Below the pieces are notes generated by a model, which saw only the letters and a program-made list of their open reading frames with translations, ran no database searches and was not told the DNA's origin. A DNA stretch of 64,000 bases, from contig RPFO01000163.1 in the NCBI GenBank assembly GCA_009746045.1, positions 109,358 through 173,357 of the forward strand, read 5' to 3'. Within the stretch, counting starts at the first letter, position 1. Every line of letters starts with the position of its first letter. Below, piece by piece: positions 42,145 through 53,157 of the stretch. The position numbers and the translations under genes are program-made. The DNA comes from Mesostigma viride. Taxonomy: Eukaryota > Streptophyta > Mesostigmatophyceae > Mesostigmatales > Mesostigmataceae.

Positions 42145-45100
42145 CAGGGGTCACCCGCAGTATCGCAACAAGAATCGCAACTACGCAACTTTCCAGGAGG
42201 ACCAAAAAACACTTTTGTTGCGATTCTTGCGAGGACCGATTTGGACGAAAAGTTGCGAAACGGCAAACGCGTGGTATCGCAACTAAAGATACACCCCGAC
42301 GTGAAGTATGTCACTCCTTGGCTGACCGGCGCGAAGAATCAACCGAACTGAAATGAGCGGCGTCAGAAAAATGCTATAGCCGCAGTCGCGCAACATCTAA
42401 TGATGCGCACATTATCTCGGGCTGGTTTTTACTTTTTACTGCGTCTACACGCGTTAATCATCACGGGGGTGACGATGAAAGGCAGCACTTGTTATTAGCT
42501 TCTGTATCATTGAAATTTTCGCAACCAGTAGTTTTCGTATGATGTATTTCGCGTATTTCATCATCGTTCAGGGCCAGGAAAGTCTCGACGCCGTGATGAG
42601 ATTGCCTTTCTGTCATGAGATTGCTAGCTTTCCGCTAGCCTTCTTTTTGCGGTTTCGGCATGGCGCAGTTTAGTGTACCTGCGGATACCGTCAACAAGGT
42701 AAAGTCGTTATATCATTCGGTAAGTAATCTCGGACACGTTGTTGAAGGTTTGTGGTGTTAAGTTCGCTAACTTACTACTCCTGTGTACTAGTTTGTGGTT
42801 GTGGTTTTGTACAACCGTCGTCGTAAGATTTTCATCAGTTTTGTTCATGATTAGCTGCGTCTGTACCTAATTTTCTAGAATGACGATTGATTAAACATCT
42901 AAAGGAGTTGTAGATGGTAGCACGATGGTTTCTATTGCCTAAATTCTTCAGGAAAGATGGTATCATGGCCAGTTTTTTGTCAGCCTTTTGGCTTTGCTAG
43001 TAAAGGACGCCTGTGCAGTTGTGCAGTCCGTGCAACATCTATGGAGGCCCCAGTGCCTTGCTGACGTAGAAAAGAAGTTCGATGCAGTGTTTGTATATTT
43101 TCATCCTAGGCATGCAAATGGAGGTCATTTCTCATGTTCTGGATGCATGGGTAACACCGCCCCTTGCACCCCCTTGCTACGTGTGCATTTGGGCCTTGGT
43201 TTGTGAAGACGTCCAATATTGCATTATCACTTAACATTGCATTGTAAGTGTCTTTTTTATCGCACCCGTGCACCCCCTGAGATTAGTGCTGTATTTAGCA
43301 CCCATAGGACATATAGGACATTGCAACATGACTAATGACATGACCCCGAAGTAACTCCCTATATGCGTGTGCTTTGGTCCCAGTATGGACACTAGATTGT
43401 TATCAGGCTGGTTTCTGGACATTATCATGCAAGGTGCAACCAGCCATAACTAGGGGTAGAGTTACACACTGGTCATCCAAGGGCTAAGTGCAGGCCAGCA
43501 CGCGGTAAAATGGTGACTGTGCATTAATATTCAAAAATTAAATTACGACACGCAGACGCTACGCGTTGATCAGGCGTCGCGTGACCGCCATGCGAACATT
43601 AATAGTTGTCGCGTATATTACATCCTCAATGATGTGGAGGCGGAGATGGAATGAGTATCTATAATGTAACCTTGAGTGACAGGGTTGCTGACACCACGGC
43701 CCGAATCACTGTTATTACACTTGTACTGAATTGGGTCACATGCATACCCCCACCGACTTGGGGTTGGTATCCTTTATATATCCTGCCATGGACTGGAATC
43801 GTTGTCTCCTTGAATACATGTATAACTCACATGGGTCAGGGGGCCTGCCCATATTCACCACTATATTAATCCCTAAAAGGTGCTTACACTGTCCTCGGTC
43901 ACATTCATGCATGCATTCGCGTATCCATGCATGCAATCACTTCCATCCCTGCAAGCATTCACGCATCCATGCATGCAAACACCATCCATCCACGCAAGCA
44001 TTCACGTATCCATGCATGCAAACACCATCCACCCCAAGCATTCACACATTCATGCATGCAAACACCATCCATCCATGCTAGCATTCACGTATCCATGCAT
44101 GCAAACACCACCCATCCGTGCAAGCATTCACGTATCCATGCATGCAAACACCATCCACCCAGGCAAGCATTCACGTATCCATGCATGCAAACACCACCCA
44201 TCCGTGCAAGCATTCACGCATCCATGCATGCAAACACCATCCACCCATGCAAGCATTCACGTATCCATGCATGCAAACACCATCCACCCCAAGCTTTCAG
44301 GTATCCATGCATGCAAACACCACCCATCCATGCATGCAAACACCATCCACCCATGCAAGCATTCACACATTCATGCATGCAAACACCATCCATCCCTGCA
44401 AGCATTTACGTATCCATGCATGCAAACACCACCCATCCCTGCAAGCATTCACGTATCCATGCATGCAAACACCATCCATCCCTGCAAGCATTCACGTATC
44501 CACGCATGCAAACACCATCCATCCCTGCAAGCATTAATGCAATATCGATTCGTGTAGTTAGCACCCATCCTGCGAGCATCCATGCAATTACCACCCATCC
44601 TGCGAACATCCACGTGCAATCCATGCATGCAGACACCGCCATCCATTCGATGCAAGCATTCACGTTTCCATGCAGCCACCCATCCTCGGCCCGCAGCATC
44701 AGGGTGAACACAGCATTTCCCTTGCCCGGCCTGCGGCCGGACTGTAACACTGGACTGTCTCACCGCTTTAACAAAGACGGTTCAGGGCGATATATGTAGT
44801 CGCCTCAAAGTTGCACCCGCACGGCCAGCAAATGCTGGGCCGCTGCCATCCCCACTTCACAAACACACCCTCTTTCAGAATCTGTCCAGTATTGTTGCCT
44901 AATGCATCCCCGTTCGAAAGAGCGACATAATGAAACCACACTGTGAATGAAACAACGCAGTTTGTTTAACATGCCACGGCGCCGACTATACCTCAAGACC
45001 ATAGCTGTGTAATGTCGGCGGGACAATGACGGGGTAATGACGCGCAATGACGAGACGATGACGCGCGTGATGATTAGGGAACTGTTTGATAACGAAAGGT

Positions 45101-45568
45101 TAGTGGTTGTAGACTAATTATAGGTCGTTGATTATTCAATGAAGAGGCGGCACACTTATGTTTTTGTTCATTATTGCACTGACTTCCGCGCGATGAATCC
45201 CACTGAACTGAACTGAACACCGCGCGGCCAATCAATCGTCAACGGCGGTAACTATTGCAAGTACATATCGGATCCTGCACGCCGATTGGCGACAATTCAT
45301 TCCTTCCGGCGCACGTGTACGGCGTACTTTTGGTATACTTGCCAGGTTTGTTGCGATTCTGTTGCATTGCGGAACTCTAGAATTGGTGGGTTTTCAGTTG
45401 CGGAACTAGGTGTTGCGATACTCGAGCACGCTCCCATTTTTCATCCAAACATCACTTTTGAAAAGTGAAGGTGCCATGGTGTGCCCATACCTGCCCTTAA
45501 TCGAAGTGGATGATAAAATTTTTTTTTTTGAGTTGCGATTCTTGTTGCGATACTGCGGGTGACCCCTG
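42145..45568 (-). mobile_element. 3,424-bp non-autonomous DNA transposon, copy 2
   Basis: Reverse complement of copy 1, with exactly the same length, the same 38-bp ends (42,145-42,182 and 45,531-45,568) and TA at 42,143-42,144 and 45,569-45,570. In the parts I compared by eye I saw at least five single-base differences (for example Ala/Thr and Ile/Val changes in the minisatellite frames, and a T/A change at the poly(A) edge). It is therefore well above 99 percent identical. Removing it restores GAGGTGAGATAGGCATGC, which exists uninterrupted at 40,338-40,355. Confidence 0.9.
43890..44545. repeat. 43-bp minisatellite, copy 2
   Basis: Same array as 11,690-12,315 in reverse. The plus-strand frames rich in HACKHHP and YPCMQT are repeat by-products. 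Confidence 0.8.
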
Positions 45569-45570
45569 TA

Positions 45571-46998
45571 GGCATGCAACATAAGGAAAAACCCGATATA
45601 ACTGGGAGAATAACCCTGAAGAAATTAATAGTAATCTGACACAGACATCCAAGGATCACGCCAGCGGCACAAGGTACAACTAACTATACATCACAAAACT
45701 ACACGCAGCAACAGCGCTGCCGGCCCACCATGCAGGCCTGGAAGGGATCTAGACCGCATGGGTCGCGACAAAGTTGGCCCGGGTGCGGCGGAATAACACA
45801 TCAGCCACGGTGCGAGTGAGGGCGAGTGACAGGCGCTGCCGCCAATACGAGGACCACGTGCATGCGGGCCGACCACAGGGCGGTCTGACCCTCGAGGTCG
45901 AGGCGGTCTTCACGGCGCTGGCAGCACTCGTGGAAAAACTCCGCTGTCTTGGGGCCCATGGCCCCGAACTCCTCAAGGACAAAGGGGATGACCCGGTGGG
46001 GCCCGACACTGCCGTAGGAGGCAAACTTGTCGCGCTCAGCCACAGGCTGCGGCAGCAGCGCCGGCATCCACAGCCGCCCGGAGGATCACAGGGTGGCGAC
46101 CGGAAAGCGGCCGTCGAGCCACGGAGACATCGATGAGCAGGTGGCAACCCTGCCCGTCGTAGTCAAGCACGGTAATGTCGGGGCGGTGGTTGGGTGAGTA
46201 GAGGGTGGCCCCATTCGCGTCCTCGCACTTGATGGTGGAGTGGGGAAAGACCGACCGAACCATGGCACACACCTGACCCGGAGGAGAGCGGTATGGAGAT
46301 AGTGAGGAACCAGTTATCAGTGGTTCTGCTGGCCACCCATGCACGCGATGTAGTGCATCCCAGTAGTATCCAGAGCAAGCCCGCAGCTACCGCAGGACGC
46401 ACCCGCCGTGATGAGAGGTTGCGGGGCAAAGAGCTGGTGGCGGAGAGCGATGGCGTAAAGGGCCGGAACCAGCGTGAACAAAGGGCTCATGGGGAGGGCG
46501 CGCAGGAATGCGGACCCCACGCTCCCCTCAAGGGAAACGGAGTGAAGCTAAGCCTTCCCCTGATCGTTCAAGCACGCATGTAGACCCATCCAGTCGGCAC
46601 AGTGTAGTATACCCGCGTAGGTCTTTTGTTGTTTTTCATGAACGCAGGCAGCGAAGACACTAGGACTGACGACAGTGGACACGCCGGGCGTGCCCCGGGG
46701 CAGGCGACGGTGGACGGCCTGAGCGGGGCGGACGAGGTCGCAAGCCTGCTGGATCCCGAGGTAAGAATCCTGCACAGCCTGCACAAAGGGGAAGGGGGAT
46801 GGGGTGACCAAGTCGGGAATGGAGCTGACGGCGCTGGGGACCAACCGGCGGATCTCCGCCCAGGCCTGAGCAACAGAGCCAAGGAAGGCGGCGGGGGCGA
46901 GGCGGGCGGCGCGGGTGAGCCCACACCCGCCCATGCGGCAGCGGAGGGTGGCCAAGCGCATGGAGTGAGCTGGCAGGCTAGGGCCGGGGAGGAGCACC
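45571..46998 (-). mobile_element. 5'-truncated LINE with restriction-like endonuclease (R8)
   Basis: On the minus strand: RT C-terminal region (SMRLATL, GLTRAARLAPAAFLGSVAQ), CCHC knuckle (CGSCGLALDTTGMHYIAC, about 46,340-46,400), HRPDITVLDYDGQGCHLL then IDVSVARR, and the 3' UTR, which finishes beyond the transposon at 42,106. Frameshifts occur at about 46.05, 46.33, 46.55 and 46.9 kb. The 5' side is cut at 46,998 by an LTR. Confidence 0.7.
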
Positions 46999-47615
46999 AG
47001 TTGTGAGAGAGTGAATGCCCTGAATTCCGCCATGGTTCTTGCAGGAATGTTGCCTTTATTAAGAATAAGGAACACAGACGTAAGTCACGTCACTTCCAAG
47101 ACTGCACGCAGCACAGACGACAGGGTCGCAGGGCCAAGAGAACGTGCACGCAAGAACTAGCGTCCCGGTGCGACCAAGTCACACATATAGGTTGCTAGGG
47201 ACGCGTCCAAGTATTCAGCTGTACTGTCACAGCTGAACTGTCAATCAATTGATTACACAGACTCTGGCACGCCTTTGGCGCGCAGATCTATCAATTGTCC
47301 ATACGGCTAGTCCTGTGGACCTATCCGTACACTACTCAGCATCAATTGTCTCATAGGTCCTGGCGCGCTACAGCGCGCCTACCTATCAATTGACCATCAA
47401 GTCCTGTACAAGTCCTGTCAACGTCCTGCGGACTATCAAAGTGACACTTGTACATCCTGTGTCCGTACGCGCCCACAGTGGCGCGCCGGGTACTGTCGGC
47501 ACAGCCTGGGAAACGTCATAACTTTTACGTTCCTTAACCAAATGGAGCGTTCAAGGTGCCGTTGGAAAGAGCGTAACAATCTCTATCCATCTAACGTAAA
47601 TCCTTTACGTTAACT
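46999..47615 (-). repeat. 3' LTR of the outer LTR element
   Basis: 617 bp, beginning (plus strand) AGTTGTGAGAG and ending TTTACGTTAACT, next to a polypurine tract (minus strand AAAGAAAAGAAGGGATTGG). Its right-end part resembles the corresponding part of the inner element's LTR (TTCCTTAACCAAATGGAGCG versus TTCCTTGTCCAAATGAGGCG). Its first 50 bases match the LTR at 62,144, but the rest does not. Confidence 0.6.
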
Positions 47616-48008
47616 CCAATCCCTTCTTTTCTTTAGGGATCACATCCCCTGCCAGGGACCCTTGAAGTAGCTTGAAATGTCCTTCACTCCAGCTTGAAGC
47701 TTGAACAGATGTCTTTAATGGCCATTGCCATTCCCCCAGCCTTTTCTTTTAAGGAACTGGAAAAGAAACAGATCTGCCACAGGGAAAACCATTCCATGAG
47801 AAATGGATAAAAACCTATGGAAGTGGCATTACAGAGTACCACCAGATATTAGGAACAAACAAAATTAAATACATACAGGTTAATTCTATGAGGTCTTCTC
47901 CAGGAATTAATCCCATCACCTCGGTAGAGCCTCCAGTACAATGACCTTCTGGCGGTGAGTTACATTAATCCCAGATACTAATCCCATAAAACCCAATACA
48001 TATTCAAT
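47616..48008 (-). mobile_element. outer LTR element, 3' UTR piece left of the nested element
   Basis: Non-coding sequence between the polypurine tract and the insertion site of the inner element. It continues at 56,186 on the other side. ATAAG occurs on both sides (48,009-48,013 and 56,181-56,185). Confidence 0.6.
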
Positions 48009-48013
48009 ATAAG

Positions 48014-48657
48014 ATTTAGATGAACGCGGAACAGTGAGTTTCTGGTCTTCCCAAGATGTGATGAATGGAGCCATGGTTTCAACCAGCGGCTTTTAACCTT
48101 TACCACAGTTGCCTCACTACCCTGTGGTCACTAGCCTGAGGCGGCAGTACCCACGGACGGTGTTGGGAAAAGACGCTTGGCCACTGCTGTGTCCGAGCCT
48201 TTCTAGGTCTCACCATTGCTGCCAGGCCTTGCACGCCTTGGCAGGTCCGCCACTGTCAATTTCCTTGGTTGCATCAATCCAGGACGTCTGTCCTTCCATG
48301 AATGACAGTAACGCTCTGGATTTATCCGTCATGACAAGTACCCGTCCATCCCAGGCCTGCAGGACTGCCAGTCCTGAAGTCCTGTGACATTCTTGGTACC
48401 ATCAACCAATATTGACCACAGTACCTCCTAGTGACAGTCGGTCCTGTGACACGTAACGTGTGATGGTTCACCCAACACTGCCACGTGCCCTGTCCCTCAC
48501 GTGTCCTTAGTCCTGGTACTGCTGTAGCGTCCGGCGGCATTACTTCGGGACTTGATAACTCTCAAGTTCCTTGTCCAAATGAGGCGTTTAGCACGGCGTT
48601 GGAAAGGCCACTTCAAGTATGATATGCTTAGCATATTGCATCACCAATATGCTAACT
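48014..48657 (-). repeat. 3' LTR of element A
   Basis: Plus-strand ends ATTTAGATG and TGCTAACT. On the coding strand it reads AGTTAGCATATTGG ... CATCTAAAT, so the usual TG...CA ends are absent. It differs from the 5' LTR by an extra G near 48,361 and by substitutions near 48,030 and 48,616. Confidence 0.85.
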
Positions 48658-49620
48658 CCAACCCTTTCTTGTTTTGGAGCTGCAAGCTTCACACCATGAC
48701 CAACCCATTCCTTGCTGCCTTGTGAAATGGACACCTGGTTACCCTGGACTTATAATAAGCCTCATGAGCACCCCTTTTGCCACCTTAATGGTATCCTTCT
48801 TAGGGATCTATGGTTCAACCCTGCCATCTGATCATTAACTTGACCTGCAGGTCATCCCCAACCCTTTCTTTTGCAACTGTACCTTGGCTTGGGCTTAAAG
48901 GAGGATATTGAATATTCCTTAGGCAACATATCCTGGATATCTGAATGAGAGGCCCTGACTACAGGAAACGTATTACAGTGAGTTCCTGGTCTTCCCAGTT
49001 ATCACTGGCGCCCGTTTCATGGCGCCCGCCCCGAGCGTTCCAGGCATCATCCATCCAAATGTTCACCAATGGAAACCACTTCAACACCACTGTGCCACTG
49101 CTTGATGGGGAGCCCATGTCATCACTGGGTGTTAAAGCCCAGGAGTCATACATACCAGGCTGTGGCTCAACTAGGGAATCGAACCCTACCCCAGAACCCC
49201 AGGTTAAACTTAACCTGGTCACATGACAGACAACAAGAGAGATTGGCATACAACATGATTATGGTTTATTATAGAATATCCACCAAAACCAATGTTGAGT
49301 GTTCCCAGTGGACCAGCCTGCACCAGCAAGGCCCAACTGTCAGGTTACAACACCATAATATCCAAGGTTGTCACTTATTCACAGCTAAAGAAAACTAAAC
49401 AAGAGAGATATATACAAACAACCTGGAAGAACTCTCAACATGGCCTGCCCTGTCATGGCCTAACTGCCCGAGGCCAAAGGCATCCCACTGTGCTAATCCT
49501 TTACAGGAAGAGCTTGCTCCTGTTGAGCCTTCTACCTGCTTGGTGACAGGTAGGCTACCTGTTGCCCTCCCCCCTGGGGACAACAGCACTGGTCAGCCAC
49601 CAACTGGCAAAGGCTGGACT
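48658..49620 (-). other. 3' UTR of element A with conserved block
   Basis: On the coding strand: a T-arm-like motif (49,188-49,172; stem TAGGG/CCCTA, loop TTCGATT), a double GGGCGCC motif (about 49,029-49,006), TGTAATACG (48,977-48,969, complementary to the presumed primer site), and a polypurine tract just before the LTR. The same order is found in the outer element. The ORFs here are not protein-like. Confidence 0.55.
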
Positions 49621-50781
49621 TCAAGTCCCACCAGAAAAGGGGTCCATGAGCCCTTTGAGCACAGGGTATTGTAGCTCAGCCTTGCTCTCCAGCTTGGTGA
49701 GGGCGTCTGCTGGGTTGTCAACACCAGGCACATGTTCAAGATGAGCAAGGTAAGACATCTCCTTCAGCAACAAATAATCCAGATCCCTGCTCCTGGCGAG
49801 CTGTCTGTGCACAAACTGCACCATGCCCATGCTGTCTGTCTTGACCAGTGTGTGCAGCTGCAAGCTACAGGAAGCTACCTGACAGAGCTGGTAGAATAAC
49901 TCCCTGAGGTAAAGAGCAGTGTGTAGCCCCTCACATATTGCCCTGCACTCAGCAATGTCACTGCTGGGCGTCACCCTGTTCTGTAACCTACTGTACCAGC
50001 TGACCAGAGAAGTGTGCTCCTGTTGTAGTGTAATGAGTGCTGCTGCCCTACCCCTGACATCCGTCACCTTCCTGCTGTCCATGGAACTGTCCACAAAAAG
50101 CACCATGTTGAGTGGTTTGTACAAGTCCACAGCTGCCAGTATGAGTGGAGGTGAGCTCCTGACAGACTCAACCACCTGCTCTGCCCCTACCTCAACCAGC
50201 TGAGCATCTGTGAGCCTACTCAGCACCAACAAATCTGGGGCACAAATGCTAGCTAGCCAAGCCAACATTCCCCTGATTGTGGCACACCTGGCCTGGGTAA
50301 TGGGCTGCTGGAGGGCATCAATGATCTGCTGAGGATAGTTGTTGCCACCCTCCATCTTGATAAACCAAGTACCTGCCCTCTTGATCAGCGTGGCCTGCAT
50401 TCCACAAAACACCATGGGCTCATCCTGCTTCATGTGCTGGACCTTTCCTAACTCAAACCTCTTCTGGATCTTGGACAGTACTGAATCCACCCACTCAGGA
50501 GGCCCTAGAAGGTGCAGGTCATCTCCATGCAGAGATGCAAACACAGGCAACCCTTCATGAGTACTCTGGAACAAGCAAGGATCAACTGGAGACACAGTAA
50601 AGCCACAGTGAGTTTTCAGAAACTTTTCCAGGCTCTTTCTCCAGATGATAGGGCTGGACCTGAGACCCTCCAAACCCTTGAGTATTCTGAGATATTTTGA
50701 CTTGATCTCTGCTCTCCACACCTTGGGCACTGTTACAAAGAAGGGAGGGATATCACGCCACGTCTCCTTGGCCTGCTCCAC
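49621..50781 (-). pseudogene. element A pol: RT fingers/palm and RNase H
   Basis: 386 residues in one frame. RT: LKGLEGLRSSPIIWRKSLE, SPVDPCLF and FASLHGDDLHLLG, with catalytic GDD at 50,518-50,526 in place of the common YVDD. RNase H: FVDSSMDSR (Asp), SSDIAECRAICEG (Glu), VKTDSMGM (Asp), and VDNPADALTK (the terminal Copia signature). This is the RT-then-RNase H end of a Copia polyprotein, which makes the cDNA copy. It is separated from the upstream part by a one-base loss near 50,785. Confidence 0.8.
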
Positions 50782-52193
50782 ATCACCTTAAGAAAAGCCC
50801 TCTTGAAATCAATCAGCACAGAGCTGTACGCAATGCCCTTGACCAGGAAAGACAGATATATACACAGAACAATCCTCCAGGTATCATGCAGCATCCCAGG
50901 CGTATACAACTCCTCATCTGTCAGCTCCCCCGTGCCATGGTACTCAGTCACAACTGGCCTCACATGTGGCACCTGCACACCGTCTATCTCCTTCAGCTTG
51001 AGCACAAACAAGAGCCTTAGCAACTGATGCTCCCTGGGCAACTCATCCACAGGCTCAGCACAGTTAGACACTATCCAGTCATGCCCACTGGAGACAAACC
51101 CTAGAATCCATGCCTTAGCCATCTTGGGGCTTTGCATCAACTCTACCAACTGGTGCCAGGAAATAGGACTGTGACCAGCAATCTGGTACTTGTGCACCCC
51201 CAAGTCCCGTGGATCTAGGGTGGTTGGGATGATCAACAAGTCCTCAGCAATGGGCTCCTTGCCTTCAGGCCCCACACTCTGCTGCCCCTTCACAGCCTTG
51301 ACTGCCACAGCTAGACCCTTGGAGTAGTGATATCTCTGGAGGGGCAAACTGCCGTGACCTTCTAGTGCAAGCTCATCTGCTGACAGAGTCACTCCTGGCA
51401 TGCACAAGAAATTCTGGCCCAAAATGGCAGGCCCCTGGTACCCTTCCACCACACAGAACGCAGTGGGGACACCCAGGATAGGCACAGTCACTTCCCCTAG
51501 GATCTTCATTGTTACAGTGCCCGTAAAGTCACTCACTGCCCTGCAGCCAGCCTTATTCACCTTCAGGCCCTGAGCATCCTCCACCCTGATGATAGACACC
51601 TCTGAGTTAGTATCCACTTCTAGGGTAGCAGCCCAGCAAGAACCCCATTCAGTCAACTTAGATACCTTGGGATCCTTGTGCTTGTTGAACATGAGCGACC
51701 GGACAATGTCTGCCATGAGTGGCCTCTTGGACCCTGGTGCAGGCCCAGCCCCCGTTGGCTCCACCACAGGTGATGCAGTTGCCTCCTGCACCTCATCATC
51801 ATCAGAGGGATAGCCACCTCCCACGTCAGTGACAGGCACATCAACTACCTGGTCCTTAACCTGGCCCTCCAGCCAACACTGGGGTCCAGGCCCGTCTGCA
51901 GGCCAGATTGCATGTGGCTTGCGTTCCTTGACGTTGGCCCAGCTCAACCTGTAAACATGCCTGGGATTACTCTCCAAGGCCACAAGGCAGGAACGATTGG
52001 CATCTTCCACACAGGTCACCACCCCGTTCTGCCACTTGCCCCTCTTGCCCTGCATTGATGGCTCCTTCCACATTCTGACCTTCAGCCCCACCTGAGGCCT
52101 CAGCACATTCCAGCCCCTATCCTTGCGTCTCAACTGAGCAAACACCCTGTCTGCTTTCCTCAAGCATGCCTGGACCACTTCCTGGGCTAGCAT
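50733..52193 (-). pseudogene. element A pol: integrase C-terminus, retropepsin-like domain, RT start
   Basis: 486 residues in a single frame. The integrase C-terminal region comes first (RKDRGWNVLRPQVGLKVRMW, KWQNGVVTCVEDANRSCLV, an SH3-like fold by analogy). A retropepsin-like domain follows (about 51,640-51,400): LEVDTNSEVSII with the presumed catalytic Asp at 51,614-51,612, IKILGEVTVPILG-like strands (MKILGEVTVPILG), FCVVEGY, and AILGQNFL. Then comes the RT N-terminus to DFKRAFL. In Copia the protease normally lies before integrase. Here the three domains sit in one uninterrupted frame in the order integrase, protease-like, RT. The Asp-Thr-Asn motif lacks the usual Gly. Confidence 0.75.
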
Positions 52194-53154
52194 CCAAACT
52201 GCAGTGCTACAGGATTGACAGCCACCCCGTCATAATAGTAGTTTATTCTGAGGTTCAACTGTTCTTCCACCTGCCTGGTCCACACTGCCCTCTCCAAAGC
52301 AGATGCTACCAGTGGCACCTTAGGTTCTGCCAGCACTACGGTCTTGACCTCCCTGATGGATCTCTCCACAGCACCTTGCTGTCCATGGCTCTCCCTGGGC
52401 GTGACCAGCAGCTTGCATGGCAGTTGCTCCTGCTGTGACAGTAGGCACTCAAACTGAATATCAGCCTGTACTGTCTTGTACACCCCAAAGCCTGGTAAGA
52501 GAGTCTGCAAGCCCAGCAGCAGGGTATTCCCCTTCATATCTGGCAGAATCTGGAGCAGCCTGTACCTGCTAAATCTGTCCACTGCCACCAAAATGTATAA
52601 GCCCCTGATATGCTGGACGTCTACCTGGATGTCCCCCTTCTCCCTGGCAGGCTCCCTAGCATGGGACCTTGGCTTCTTGGCAGCATTCTCCTTACAGCAC
52701 ATTGCTCAGCTGCAGCCCTGCATGCTTCCCTCAGTGGCTCATCTCCAATCTTCCAACCAAACATCTCAGCCATGGCTGTGTGACCAAAGATATTGTGCAG
52801 CCTGCGTCCAGCATCCGTGTAGCTCAGTTGCCTAGCCAGATTACGCACCTGGGAAGACGCCTGGACGGGCCCTGCGTGTGAGGACGCAACATCCACCTTC
52901 TGCATCTTGGATCCAGAGGACCCAGCAGACCCTCCCAGCAGAGCATCTAGGCTCCCAGAGCCAACCCTGTCTGGGGACCCTCCACCTGTTGACAGTTGAG
53001 GGGATTGTTGTGCTGCAGCATGCATGCAATCTTGTGGAATGAGAACATCAGTACACCCCTGGTGCTGATCAGAGGTGGCACCCTGCCCAGATTTATTTAC
53101 ATGTGAAGCTGTGTCCCCACAGGGTGTCTCACTATGTACACGGGACTGCTTCAC
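52187..53154 (-). pseudogene. element A integrase (zinc finger and catalytic core)
   Basis: The first frame carries the HHCC finger (RRLHNIFGH, then CRAAAEQC). It shifts near 52,700 into the core: IQVDVQHIRG (first Asp), VQADIQFE (second Asp), and GQQGAVERSIREVK (Glu). The D,D,E triad is complete. The core ends at VEEQLNLRINYYYDGVAV and a stop or frameshift at about 52,190. No protease motif occurs between the Gag knuckle at 53.2 kb and this domain. Confidence 0.75.
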
Positions 53155-53157
53155 TAG

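Noticed and set aside
48109-48540. Small frames in the LTRs (also 55,633-56,063)
   Set aside because: Repeated only because the LTR is repeated; frames differ between the two copies after a single-base indel.
49172-49188. A true tRNA gene in the 3' UTR of element A
   Set aside because: Only the T-arm is convincing; a matching acceptor stem, D-arm and anticodon arm could not be assembled.
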